The position numbers were made by a program, and so were the translations under genes. A stretch of 64,000 nt of DNA from Sphingobacteriales bacterium 44-61 (GTDB lineage: Bacteria > Bacteroidota > Bacteroidia > Chitinophagales > Chitinophagaceae). The DNA lies in contig MKTW01000002.1 in NCBI GenBank assembly GCA_001898405.1, positions 311,719 through 375,718 on the forward strand. The letters are read 5' to 3'. Shown in pieces: positions 44,401 to 51,818 of the stretch. Numbering within the stretch: position 1 is the first letter of the stretch; each line of letters starts with the position of its first letter. Under the pieces are notes generated by a model, which saw only the letters and a program-made list of their open reading frames with translations, made no database searches and was not told the DNA's origin.

Positions 44401-44476
44401 TGTAATAAGCCGTTTGTTGCGCAAACACTGCTCCGCCACAAACTGTGGCCAGGGCCAATAAAAATGATTGCTTCAT
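41441..44476 (-). CDS. Large secreted tetratricopeptide-repeat protein
   Basis: A 1011-residue protein with signal peptide MKQSFLLALATVCGGAVFAQ and then TPR-like 34-residue helical pairs almost to the end. Examples are SLAYPLLKELKQ, YQLGEYYFRRKEFQKAITRYEAA (about residue 110), YYGFLAFRDRQYNDALQSFRIV, and toward the end YGVANAWFQLNKLGDAEKAAFEVI. Repeats of the BamD/outer-membrane type (FRRKEYxxAxxxFxxL) dominate. No catalytic domain is present. The protein should form a large solenoid scaffold in the periplasm, probably binding the barrel encoded next. First gene of a three-gene operon. A -7 box lies 44 bases upstream. Confidence 0.9.
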   Translation of the reverse strand: MKQSFLLALATVCGGAVFAQQTAYYTDSDTKFKEAKEYFQKEQYSLAYPLLKELKQAVKETDIANHSITVQEINYYTIACALKQDESRSEAQAIAFIEQEKNTPRVQMMNYQLGEYYFRRKEFQKAITRYEAANIANLSNKDIASMKFHQAYSYFTLQQFAQAKPLFNTIRSMKDDPNYLDANYYYGFLAFRDRQYNDALQSFRIVENEKNYASVVPYYIAQIYYIQGKKEEALKYAEAKIKTGQSQYYDMEMKQMIGHAYFEAREYAKALPYLEDYVKKSDKVRREDVYELSYCYYQVNQLNKAIDGFKQLSGKQDTLSQHAMYLLGDAYLKTGQKTNARNAFLFCASNSSDKKQQEISKFQYAKLSYELGYQDEALNGFKTFVAGYPNSTYNTEAKDLLIAVLANTNNYREAITLLDGMKNPTSNAKRLYPRILYGRATELVNDGQLTDADALLDKALKDPNNGGVLPLLNFWKGEIAYRQNKIDDAIKYYNAYISGGAPSSGEASMSHARYNLGYCYLRKENYPAAREFFEPLGRNAALNSDELTQDAYIRTADCYYMERNYTKAKAMYDNVIKFSWPAEDYATFQSSMLTGIRSPKEKINLLNTINRKFPSSTLVTDANMEIASTYMADEKFTEAIPYLNNVIKSTGNASLKPSAHLKLGTAYYNLNNNAAALQQYKTLVSQYPNSQEAADALENVKVIYVQDGKTDEYAAFMRQAGKPISISAEDSLTYTAAEAQLSSGNTSAALTALGNYLNKFPNGAYAIDANFYRAEIYNDKKDWKNALAGYEPVAAQAPNKYAERAILAAARIQFFEMKNYTQAETYYTQLAQEATGQEHRLEAMRGLLRSQYQLQKWTEAAANAKDLATAKNSSSDDKALANMAIAKSYEVDKQYDQAIASFKTVIQLNKSALAAEARYGVANAWFQLNKLGDAEKAAFEVINKAGSYDFWITKAYILLGDIYFRQKDYFNAKATFQSVVDNTIEPTLKAEAQAKLSQVIEEEGKSSKVGQ

Positions 44477-44520
44477 GAAGAATATCCTTTAAACCGTTGG
44501 TGAGTAAACGTTGCAATATT

Positions 44521-44528
44521 CAAAATTA
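44521..44528 (-). promoter_or_regulatory. Putative -7 box for the TPR-barrel-HU operon
   Basis: Minus strand TAATTTTG is an exact TAnnTTTG match, 44 bases before the ATG at 44476. TTTG copies upstream are not at the expected spacing. Confidence 0.4.
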
Positions 44529-44678
44529 TTTCAAGTTTAGCCAAACATCATTCCAAACAGGTGTGGATAAGTCCATTTAGGCAATAGGTTTAACATTTTA
44601 TTCCATTCTCGTATCTGCAAAAACCAAAACCGTGTTCTTTTCATATCTTGCGTTCGACACCAAAATCATTCAATCTTT

Positions 44679-45086
44679 ATGAAAAAATTGTTCAGTACCA
44701 GTTATTCAGATGTATCCTTTAATCTCGCCATGTTATTACTGCGGGTGATTGCCGGGGCAACGATGATCCCACATGGATACGGGAAACTGAAAAACTTCAG
44801 TAAAATGTCTACCGCATTTGCGGATCCTTTCCATCTCGGTATGAAGGTTTCCCTTTGCCTGACCATTTTTGCTGAGTTCTTTTGTGCCATGCTGATCATC
44901 CTGGGCTTATTCACACGCCTGGCCAGCATCCCCCTGATCGTTGTAATGTCCGTAGCGCTTTTTTCTGCTCACAAGGGAGAGATCTTTGGAGATGGCGGAA
45001 TGGCAGGGCTTTATCTTTCTATATTCGGCGCTATACTGCTGGTAGGCCCGGGCCGGGCCAGTGTAGATGGTATGATCGGAAAATAA
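44679..45086 (+). CDS. DoxX-family membrane protein
   Basis: A 135-residue protein with four membrane helices and the DoxX signature: LLLRVIAGATMIPHGYGKLKNF near residue 20, LTIFAEFFCAMLIILGLFTRLASIPL, and AHKGEIFGDGGMAGLYLSIFGAILLVGPGRASVD. In some actinobacteria DoxX is part of an oxidative-stress complex; in others it is linked to thiosulfate/quinone systems. The function here is open. It starts a three-gene unit with YbgC and M50 genes (nine-base gaps). An imperfect TATCTTGC box lies about 30 bases upstream. Confidence 0.9.
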   Translation: MKKLFSTSYSDVSFNLAMLLLRVIAGATMIPHGYGKLKNFSKMSTAFADPFHLGMKVSLCLTIFAEFFCAMLIILGLFTRLASIPLIVVMSVALFSAHKGEIFGDGGMAGLYLSIFGAILLVGPGRASVDGMIGK

Positions 45087-45095
45087 ACACTTAAC

Positions 45096-45506
45096 ATGTT
45101 CACTTCCCAATCGAAAATAAGGGTCCGCTATGCAGAAACGGACCAGATGGGTGTGGTTTATCACAGCCATTATTTCCAGTATTTTGAAGTGGCTCGCGCT
45201 GAGGCCATCCGGGAACTGGGATTTACTTATGCTGATATGGAAAGAACAGGCGTCATCATGCCTGTGATCGAAGTGCAGTGCCGGTATCTCCGTCCGGCAC
45301 TGTACGACGATCTGCTGACCGTTAAAGTAATATTAAAGGAACTGCCGCTGCATCATAAAATAGAATTCCACCAGGAAGTATACAATGAAAAAGCAGAGCT
45401 CCTCGTTACAGGCCGGGTAGTGCTTTATTTCATGGAAGCCAAAACGATGAAACGGACCACCATGCCCGAAAAATTACAGGAAAAACTTCAGCCTTTTTTT
45501 CGCTAA
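45096..45506 (+). CDS. ybgC: YbgC/4-hydroxybenzoyl-CoA-type acyl-CoA thioesterase
   Basis: A 136-residue hotdog-fold protein. RVRYAETDQMGVVYHSHYFQYFEVARAE (residues 9-36) has the catalytic Asp of the YbgC/4HBT-I group in TDQMG and its HxNYF-like strand. VIEVQCRYLRPALYDDLL is the second family strand. In proteobacteria YbgC is encoded with tol-pal and hydrolyses short acyl-CoAs. Here it is linked to DoxX and M50 genes. Its substrate is not determined. The stop and the next ATG are nine bases apart. Confidence 0.92.
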   Translation: MFTSQSKIRVRYAETDQMGVVYHSHYFQYFEVARAEAIRELGFTYADMERTGVIMPVIEVQCRYLRPALYDDLLTVKVILKELPLHHKIEFHQEVYNEKAELLVTGRVVLYFMEAKTMKRTTMPEKLQEKLQPFFR

Positions 45507-45515
45507 TTTTAAACG

Positions 45516-46526
45516 ATGGAGAATTATCCAATATCCCTGTCAGGCACGCCTGAAGAAAAACCTGAAACCGGTTTGCAGCCGGATATCATTTACCCGCCTA
45601 AATACGAAAAAAAGAAAAAGGCAGGCAGCGCATGGCTGCAGTCTGCCGTGAGCCTGGCGGCTTACCTGCTTCTTGGTTACTATATTTTCAATAGCTATAA
45701 AATGCTGCTGGTGATCACAGCCATTGTGCTGCTGCATGAGTTGGGGCATTTTTTTGCCATGAAATATTATCGTTACCGCGATCTGGGTATTTTTTTTATT
45801 CCCCTGTTAGGAGCTTATGTATCGGGGTCAAAAAGGGAAGTATCACAAAAACAATCAGCTGTTATCCTGCTGGCCGGCCCCTTGCCGGGAATGCTACTGG
45901 GCATTGGCTTTTTGCTCCTCGAAAAATATACCCAGCAATCTTATTATCCATTTAATATTGCCCTTTCACAGATCGCTGTATTCCTGATATTGCTGAATCT
46001 CATCAACCTTCTTCCTGTTTACCCGCTTGATGGCGGGCAGTTGCTCAACAGGGTGTTCCTGGATGAAGAAGGCCTGATCAGCAAGATCTTTATTTTTATA
46101 TCCATCGCACTGATGTGCTGGGCAGCCTGGCAGATCAACTATGTTTTGCTGATATTCCCATTGATGATGATACTCCGGTTAAGGGGCGATTCGCAAATGA
46201 ATAATCTCGACAAGCGGATAGAGGAATCGGGTATCAATGCAGATACTTCTTATGAAGAATTACCTGACGAAGATTACTGGAAAATGCGGACCATATTGAT
46301 TGAAGAGCATCCCGATTTTAAAAATATTGATCAGGGTCCTCCTTACAGCTATAGTGATAAGGAAGAAAAGATCATGACCACCATACAAAGCCTGCTTCAC
46401 CGTCATCTTATACAGGATGTATCAGTGCCTGGTAAAATATTCATTATGCTGATCTGGGTTGCAGCCCTTGCATCGCCCTGGCTGGTAGAAATGGACCTGA
46501 GTTTCTTTAACAGGTTTAGCCGTTAA
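45516..46526 (+). CDS. M50-family site-2 protease
   Basis: The 336-residue integral membrane protease has the metal site VLLHELGHFFAMKYY (HExxH, about residues 74-88) and the second motif PVYPLDGGQLLNRVF (LDG with Asp ligand). Together they make the intramembrane active site. About seven helices are present, with a soluble insert of 60-70 residues near the C-terminus (MNNLDKRIEESGINADTS ...). No PDZ domain is visible. The group may release membrane-bound regulators, such as anti-sigma factors; none is encoded here. It ends the DoxX-YbgC-M50 unit. Confidence 0.9.
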   Translation: MENYPISLSGTPEEKPETGLQPDIIYPPKYEKKKKAGSAWLQSAVSLAAYLLLGYYIFNSYKMLLVITAIVLLHELGHFFAMKYYRYRDLGIFFIPLLGAYVSGSKREVSQKQSAVILLAGPLPGMLLGIGFLLLEKYTQQSYYPFNIALSQIAVFLILLNLINLLPVYPLDGGQLLNRVFLDEEGLISKIFIFISIALMCWAAWQINYVLLIFPLMMILRLRGDSQMNNLDKRIEESGINADTSYEELPDEDYWKMRTILIEEHPDFKNIDQGPPYSYSDKEEKIMTTIQSLLHRHLIQDVSVPGKIFIMLIWVAALASPWLVEMDLSFFNRFSR

Positions 46527-46536
46527 GCCCTCAGGA

Positions 46537-47937
46537 TCATTTCAAAACATCCAGCACACGGTACATTTTATTAACGAGTGCAGATGCGGAACCGCTGTAG
46601 TTATTCACCAGGAAAGAAAACACATATTCATTCCCGTCTTTTGATCGCTGGTAACCGCAAAAACCCTTTGCCCCACTGATGGTGCCGCTTTTCATTTTCA
46701 TACCATTGTATTCAGGAAGCGCATTATAAAAACCAGCATACCAGGATTGGCTTTTTGCATAACGGAGAATAGTGACCTGTGCATGTGTGGTAACACGGTT
46801 GAGGGGCGACAAACCAGAACCATCAACCATATTCAGTTCTTCTTCCTCCAGTCCACGCTCTTTCCAGAATGAACGGACGATCCCTACTCCTTCTTCAGTG
46901 GAAGCCTGCCCTTTCTTGAGGTAGGCCATCGTCCTTATCAGCGCTTCGCCATACAGATTGATGCTTTTTTTATTGAACCAGTAAATGATCGAATCCAATG
47001 AAGGGGAAAGTTGTGTATAAAAGAAAGCAGGAACAGTCGAAAATGCGGCCCTGTTATAAAGAAGCTTATAGGGAATGACGAACATCTTTTTTAATGAATC
47101 GGCAAGTGTTGCAGCAAACTGTGCCGCAGGGTTGTGCAGCGAACCTGAAATGCCGAAGCTGTTCTCTCCGGGAGGGATTGTTCCCCTGACGATGGTTTGA
47201 GAACGGCCAGCCGGCAGGTAGATATAAGCGTTATCACCAGAACCTTTGACCCCGGCTGTAGCCATCGAAATAATTGTATCAGTATACAGCCTTGGTTCGG
47301 TTTTGACGATGCTGACGGAAGATCCGGTACTGTTTCCTGAATGGAGAAAAAGATCATACTGGTTTTCCCGCCAGTTTAATGCAGAGGCGCCGGCGCCGTA
47401 ATAGTTGCCGATGTCCTGCCATATCCAGCCATCAGGGGTCGATTCTTCATTCCAACCAGTTGTATCGATCAGTATAGCGTCGAATTTTCCGTTTTTTGTA
47501 TTCCGGGCAGCATCGGCAATGCCTGCGAGTAAGGACTGCTCTTTTGTTTGCTCCCAGCGCCAGCTACCGAAGGTGGGATCACCGGAGGGTTGAATATATA
47601 GAATGTTTTGAGCGGCTTTTTTAATGACTCCGAAATTCGTTTTATACCTGTAATCTTTTCCCAATACTTCGAATGCAGTTGCACTGGTAATAATCTTTTG
47701 CGTAGATGCAGGCGCCAGGCCGGTCTGACTGTTTTTATCAAACACCGGGGTACCTGTTTTGGCATCTACTATGTATAAGGAAACCAGGGCATGCTTTAGT
47801 TGGGGATCATTCTCAAACTGCTGAAAAGCTTTTTGCAGTTGTGTGCTGATCGGTTGTCCAAAACTTAAATGGGAAAACAACAACCAGCTTACGTTAAAAA
47901 ACATCCTTTTCACGTTTAAATACATTGGTCTGCTCAT
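46537..47937 (-). CDS. dacB: D-alanyl-D-alanine carboxypeptidase/endopeptidase, PBP4 type
   Basis: Cleaves D-Ala-D-Ala ends or cross-links of peptidoglycan in the periplasm. The penicillin-binding motifs are SxxK in LAPASTQKIIT (about residue 73), SxN in VDGSGLSPLNRVT, and KSG in MKMKSGTISGAKGF. A large insert of about 200 residues separates SxxK from SxN, as in class C PBP4. The signal peptide is MFFNVSWLLFSHLSFGQ; ATGs at 47937, 47925 and 47904 are all possible. Length 466 is normal. It is convergent with the M50 gene, ten bases apart. Confidence 0.93.
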   Translation of the reverse strand: MSRPMYLNVKRMFFNVSWLLFSHLSFGQPISTQLQKAFQQFENDPQLKHALVSLYIVDAKTGTPVFDKNSQTGLAPASTQKIITSATAFEVLGKDYRYKTNFGVIKKAAQNILYIQPSGDPTFGSWRWEQTKEQSLLAGIADAARNTKNGKFDAILIDTTGWNEESTPDGWIWQDIGNYYGAGASALNWRENQYDLFLHSGNSTGSSVSIVKTEPRLYTDTIISMATAGVKGSGDNAYIYLPAGRSQTIVRGTIPPGENSFGISGSLHNPAAQFAATLADSLKKMFVIPYKLLYNRAAFSTVPAFFYTQLSPSLDSIIYWFNKKSINLYGEALIRTMAYLKKGQASTEEGVGIVRSFWKERGLEEEELNMVDGSGLSPLNRVTTHAQVTILRYAKSQSWYAGFYNALPEYNGMKMKSGTISGAKGFCGYQRSKDGNEYVFSFLVNNYSGSASALVNKMYRVLDVLK

Positions 47938-48119
47938 TGAAAGAGTTTAGGTTTGAAATATGGAAAATGAAGTTAAAGAACCGGTACCGAAGTATCAGTA
48001 TATTTCTCCGGATGAATATTCAGACAGTCAACCTGCGTATTTCACTGGATGATATTTACTATTTAACAGGTTTGTAATTAACTCTGCCAGGCCATATTTG
48101 TTGTTGGAGTAATGCTCTT

Positions 48120-48127
48120 TACCTTTG
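48120..48127 (+). promoter_or_regulatory. Putative -7 box for cinA
   Basis: TACCTTTG is an exact TAnnTTTG match ending 18 bases before the TTG at 48146 that I take as the cinA start. Confidence 0.5.
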
Positions 48128-48145
48128 CCCTCAAAATCATTTCTC

Positions 48146-49411
48146 TTGAACAACACAATCAATGCATCCATCATTACTATCGGCGACGAACTGCTGATCG
48201 GCCAAACCGTTGACACCAACAGTGCCTTCATCGGCCAGGAGTTGAACAAGATAGGCATCTGGGTCCGCCGCCGCGTCGCTGTAGGGGATGTATGGAACGA
48301 TATATGGAAAGCATTAGATGAAGAAAGCCGAGAATCAAAGCTGATCATCATCACCGGTGGTCTTGGCCCCACTGCTGATGATATTACCAAGCCTTTGCTG
48401 GCTGAATATTTTGGCGGCAAACTGGTGGTGGATGAAAAAGTGCTGGCGCATGTGAAATACTTATTCGAGAAAGTATATCGCCGCCCCGGCCCTATCCTGG
48501 AAAGAAACCTGAAGCAGGCTGAAGTGCCGAATGTGGCCGCCGTACTGCACAATGCCTGGGGTTCAGCTCCCGGTATGCTGTTTAAAAAGAAAGACACTGT
48601 TTTTATTTCATTGCCCGGTGTGCCGCATGAAATGAAAGGATTGATGACGAATGAAGTGATCCCTTATCTTTTGAAGAATATGGGTGTGCAGGCTATTGTC
48701 CACCGCACAGCTTTCACATTTGGCCAGGGTGAATCCATGATAGCAGAAAAGCTGATTGATTTTGAAGCCCGGTTGCCGCTGCATATCAAGCTGGCCTACC
48801 TGCCCGGTTATGGGATGGTAAAGCTCCGGCTTACATCGAGAGGTGAGCATAAAGAAGCGGTAGAACAGGAGCTACTACCCTATTTTGAAGAATTAAAAGG
48901 GCTCGTAAAAGAATTCCTGGTAGCAGACGAAGACGAGCCATTGGAAGTAGTGGTGGGCAAACTATTGCTTGCCCGCAAACAGACCATGGCAACAGCAGAA
49001 AGTTGTACAGGCGGTTATATCGCCCACCTGATCACCGGCATTCCCGGCTCTTCTGATTATTACAAGGGCAGTATCGTGAGCTATGCAAACCAGGTGAAAC
49101 AGGATCTGCTGGGCGTGCAGCAAAGAACGCTTACCCAACATGGTGCAGTAAGTGAGGAAACCGTAAAAGAAATGGTGCAGGGCGCATTGCAGCAATTGAA
49201 AGCCGATTATGCAGTGGCAACCTCCGGCATCATGGGTCCCGGCGGAGGCACCGAACAAAAACCCGTGGGCACTGTGTGGATCGCTGTAGGCAATAAAGAT
49301 AAAGTGGCCACACTGAAACTGAACCTGCGGTTTGACCGTCAACGCAATATCACCACAGCGGCCCTGAACGCATTGAATTTCTTGCGGAAATTCATTTTGA
49401 CTAACAGTTGA
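48146..49411 (+). CDS. cinA: CinA-family nicotinamide-nucleotide amidohydrolase
   Basis: Two domains: N-terminal MoCF-like/COG1058 (SIITIGDELLIGQTVDTNSAFIG, then LIIITGGLGPTADDITK) and C-terminal NMN deamidase (MATAESCTGGYIAHLITGIPGSSDYY ... SGIMGPGGGTEQKPVGTVWIA). It takes part in NAD salvage by deamidating NMN; a further role in competence/damage is known by name only. No ATG fits. TTG 48146 gives MNNTINASIITIGDELL and 421 residues, and comes just after the promoter box. The earlier TTG at 48125 lies inside the box and cannot be the start. Confidence 0.92.
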   Translation: MNNTINASIITIGDELLIGQTVDTNSAFIGQELNKIGIWVRRRVAVGDVWNDIWKALDEESRESKLIIITGGLGPTADDITKPLLAEYFGGKLVVDEKVLAHVKYLFEKVYRRPGPILERNLKQAEVPNVAAVLHNAWGSAPGMLFKKKDTVFISLPGVPHEMKGLMTNEVIPYLLKNMGVQAIVHRTAFTFGQGESMIAEKLIDFEARLPLHIKLAYLPGYGMVKLRLTSRGEHKEAVEQELLPYFEELKGLVKEFLVADEDEPLEVVVGKLLLARKQTMATAESCTGGYIAHLITGIPGSSDYYKGSIVSYANQVKQDLLGVQQRTLTQHGAVSEETVKEMVQGALQQLKADYAVATSGIMGPGGGTEQKPVGTVWIAVGNKDKVATLKLNLRFDRQRNITTAALNALNFLRKFILTNS

Positions 49412-49434
49412 TCGGCTGATAAGTTGCAAATCAT

Positions 49435-49442
49435 TACCTTTG
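49435..49442 (+). promoter_or_regulatory. Putative -7 box for the E2 gene
   Basis: TACCTTTG is an exact TAnnTTTG match. The leader to ATG 49518 would be about 70 bases, longer than for most genes of this window. Confidence 0.45.
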
Positions 49443-49517
49443 GCCGGTCATCATTGCTTGTCTGTTTATCTGCCCCTGCAAGGCTGGCGGATAAAGTTGA
49501 ATACAAATAAAAAAACT

Positions 49518-50849
49518 ATGGCTATAGTTGATCTGATAATGCCCAAACTCGGGGAAAGTATTATGGAAGCGACCATTCTGAAATGGCATAAGCAACCCGG
49601 GGAAAGCGTAAAAATGGACGAAACCGTACTGGAAATCGCCACCGATAAAGTGGATAGCGAGGTCCCCAGTACGGCTGAAGGCGTTATACAGGAAGTTTTA
49701 TATAATGTGAACGATGTGGTGCCTATTGGCGCCGTTATCGCTAAAATAAAAACCGGTGCTGCCGAAACGGTTTCACATGCACCATCCACACCTGCTGTAC
49801 CTGTAATTGAAGAAAGCGCCCCCGTTAAAGAACCTGTACACCATGCTGCTCCTTTGTCTGCCCCCGTGGCAATAAAATCAGGCAACGGTCATATCAATCG
49901 CTTTTATTCTCCGCTGGTATTAAATATTGCCGCCAATGAAGGCATCAGCATGACGGAACTTGAAAATATTCCAGGTTCAGGCAATGAAGGCCGCGTTACG
50001 AAAAAAGATATACTGGAATATGTAGGGAACAGGGGAAAAGCCACAAGCCGGGAATCAGGAGCCGGAAACCGGGAGTCTGTTTCAAACATGATCAGCGTTC
50101 CTGTACAGGTAAAAGCAACTGAACCCGTAACCTATAGCGGCAATGTAGAAATTATAGAAATGGACCGCATGCGCAAGCTGATCGCCGAGCATATGGTGCG
50201 CAGCAAACATACCAGCCCGCATGTTACCAGTTTCACTGAGGCCGATGTAACCAACCTCGTGATGTGGCGCGATAAAGTGAAAAAAGAATTTGAAAAAAGA
50301 GAAGGTACCAAGATCACGTTCACCCCTCTCTTCGTGGAAGCCATTGTAAAATGTATTAAAAAATTTCCGCTGATCAACAGTTCGCTCGATGGCGAAAAGA
50401 TCATCGTGAAAAAAGATATTCATATTGGTATGGCCACTGCCCTGCCAAGCGGTAACCTGATCGTTCCTGTTATTAAAAACGCTGATCAGTTGAACCTCGT
50501 AGGTCTTACCAAACAGGTAAACGCCCTGGCTGATAATGCCCGCAACGGAAAGCTGAAAGCAGATGATACGCAGGGCGGCACTTTCACGCTTACCAATGTC
50601 GGCACTTTCGGCAGCCTCATGGGCACCCCCATCATCAACCAGCCTCAAGTAGCTATTCTCGCTGTAGGTGCCATCAAAAAAAGACCCGTGGTAGTGGAAA
50701 CCCCACATGGAGACAGCATCGCTATCCGCCACATGATGTATCTCTCCATGAGCTATGACCACCGCATTGTCGATGGCAGCCTCGGCGCCACTTTCCTGAC
50801 AGCCGTAGCAAAAGAATTGGAAAACTTCAACCCCGAAAGAGAAATTTAA
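49518..50849 (+). CDS. 2-oxo acid dehydrogenase E2 (dihydrolipoamide acyltransferase)
   Basis: Lipoyl domain at residues 3-78 (lipoyl Lys44 in EIATDKVDSEV), Pro/Ala-rich linker, peripheral subunit-binding domain (about 129-169: SPLVLNIAANEGISMTELENIPGSG and GRVTKKDILEY), a second linker, then the catalytic domain (about 210-443) with FTPLFVEAIVKC and the active-site motif SYDHRIVDG. It could be the E2 of a branched-chain, pyruvate or 2-oxoglutarate complex; no E1/E3 gene is adjacent to decide. The second linker contains SRESGAGNRES, encoded by a copy of a DNA repeat also found outside genes (50046-50078). The ATG at 49518 starts directly with the lipoyl domain. Confidence 0.93.
   Translation: MAIVDLIMPKLGESIMEATILKWHKQPGESVKMDETVLEIATDKVDSEVPSTAEGVIQEVLYNVNDVVPIGAVIAKIKTGAAETVSHAPSTPAVPVIEESAPVKEPVHHAAPLSAPVAIKSGNGHINRFYSPLVLNIAANEGISMTELENIPGSGNEGRVTKKDILEYVGNRGKATSRESGAGNRESVSNMISVPVQVKATEPVTYSGNVEIIEMDRMRKLIAEHMVRSKHTSPHVTSFTEADVTNLVMWRDKVKKEFEKREGTKITFTPLFVEAIVKCIKKFPLINSSLDGEKIIVKKDIHIGMATALPSGNLIVPVIKNADQLNLVGLTKQVNALADNARNGKLKADDTQGGTFTLTNVGTFGSLMGTPIINQPQVAILAVGAIKKRPVVVETPHGDSIAIRHMMYLSMSYDHRIVDGSLGATFLTAVAKELENFNPEREI
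50046..50078. repeat. CTCCCGGCT-type repeat inside the E2 coding sequence, copy 2
   Basis: On the minus strand this segment reads GACTCCCGGTTTCCGGCTCC followed by TGATTCCCGGCT. It matches the copy at 50981-51006 in the opposite orientation over CCGGCTCCTGAYTCCCGGCT, 19 of 20 bases. It is in frame and adds 11 residues to a flexible linker of E2. Confidence 0.65.
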
Positions 50850-50887
50850 TTAAGGTCTCTGCCAGCCGCAGACACCTGCTCTGATTT

Positions 50888-50934
50888 CCGGGCCTGTTTA
50901 GTAGACTTGCTAAACAGGCCCGGCACATTGTGCC
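50888..50934 (+). other. Strong hairpin pair after the E2 gene
   Basis: CCGGGCCTGTTTAG/CTAAACAGGCCCGG is a perfect 14-bp stem with an 8-base loop (50888-50923). It is overlapped at its foot by GGCACA-T-TGTGCC (50922-50934). No T tract follows, so it may be an attenuating or mRNA-stabilising 3' structure and not a standard terminator. Confidence 0.6.
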
Positions 50935-50980
50935 CCATCCCTCAACTTCATTCAATTCCTGCCATGATCCATTTCCAAAA

Positions 50981-51006
50981 CTCCCGGCTCCTGACTCCCG
51001 GCTAAC
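50981..51006. repeat. CTCCCGGCT-type interspersed repeat, copy 3
   Basis: Two units, CTCCCGGCTCCTGA and CTCCCGGCTAAC, end four bases before the TATCTTTG box of the next gene. Shares sequence with copies at 10003 and 50046. Confidence 0.65.
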
Positions 51007-51009
51007 GAC

Positions 51010-51017
51010 TATCTTTG
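51010..51017 (+). promoter_or_regulatory. Putative -7 box for the DUF2490 gene
   Basis: TATCTTTG is an exact TAnnTTTG match 26 bases before ATG 51044, directly after the repeat copy 3. Confidence 0.5.
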
Positions 51018-51043
51018 CCCCCTTAAAACTGCTATACCTCCTC

Positions 51044-51754
51044 ATGCGTACATGTTTTCTTGTGGCCATGTTATTGGCTTCCGTTTTTGCATATTCCCAA
51101 CGTTCACATTTAGGTTCCTGGAATGTTATCACTACCAGGGTAACATTATCGGAAAAATGGGGCCTCTATAATGAACTGCAACTCCGTTCCCAATCTTTTT
51201 ATCAGGACCATTATTATCATGAGGTAAAAGGCGGGGTTTCCTATGCGATCAACAAGAACTTTGTTGTGCTGCTGGGTATCGGTGACTATCAAACCTACAG
51301 CGACGGTGGCAATTTTGTAAAGCCTCTCACCGCACATGAAACCCGCTTATGGCAGCAATTGACCATGAATCATTACCTCGAAAGAGTCAAGCTTGAACAC
51401 CGGTACCGCATCGAGCAACGCTGGTTCAATACCGGCTATCGCAACCGCTTCCGCTACCGGCTGAATGCCGCTGTGCCTATCAACAATAAAAAGATGGGGC
51501 CAAAAACTTTTTATCTCGCTTCTTTCAATGAAATATTCCTGACCAGTAAAGCTCCTTACTTTGAGCGTAACCGTTTCTTTGCCGGCCCGGGTTATCAAAT
51601 CTCTAAACACTTCACAGTGCAGCCGGGTTATGTTTACCAGTTTGATTACAAGAATAATGCAGGACAGGGAAAACATTTCTTCCAGTTGACGCTTACAATC
51701 GATATCAATGCGGAGAAAAGCGCTGCTGAAAGAATTCCGGGCAACCTCGATTAA
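51044..51754 (+). CDS. DUF2490 outer-membrane protein
   Basis: ATG 51044 gives a signal peptide (MRTCFLVAMLLASVFAYSQ) and a 236-residue product. The DUF2490 pattern is clear: LGSWNVITTRVTLSEKWGLYNELQLRSQ, HETRLWQQLTMNHYLERVKLEHRYRIEQRW and FRYRLNAAVPINN, then GPGYQISKHFTVQPGYVYQFDY. Alternating strands and aromatic girdle residues point to a beta-barrel in the outer membrane. The family is common in Bacteroidota and has no established function. A repeat copy and a promoter box are directly upstream. Confidence 0.87.
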   Translation: MRTCFLVAMLLASVFAYSQRSHLGSWNVITTRVTLSEKWGLYNELQLRSQSFYQDHYYHEVKGGVSYAINKNFVVLLGIGDYQTYSDGGNFVKPLTAHETRLWQQLTMNHYLERVKLEHRYRIEQRWFNTGYRNRFRYRLNAAVPINNKKMGPKTFYLASFNEIFLTSKAPYFERNRFFAGPGYQISKHFTVQPGYVYQFDYKNNAGQGKHFFQLTLTIDINAEKSAAERIPGNLD

Positions 51755-51818
51755 ATTACCCCACAATTAATTTGCCTGGTTGAGTACCCTTAGTTAATCG
51801 GGTCTGATCTTCTATTTT

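Noticed and set aside
43700-44461. 253-codon plus-strand frame opposite the TPR gene
   Set aside because: Cys/Ile/Phe-rich antisense shadow typical of repeats on the other strand.
50082-50762. 226-codon minus-strand frame opposite the E2 gene
   Set aside because: Antisense of conserved catalytic-domain codons; no domain of its own.
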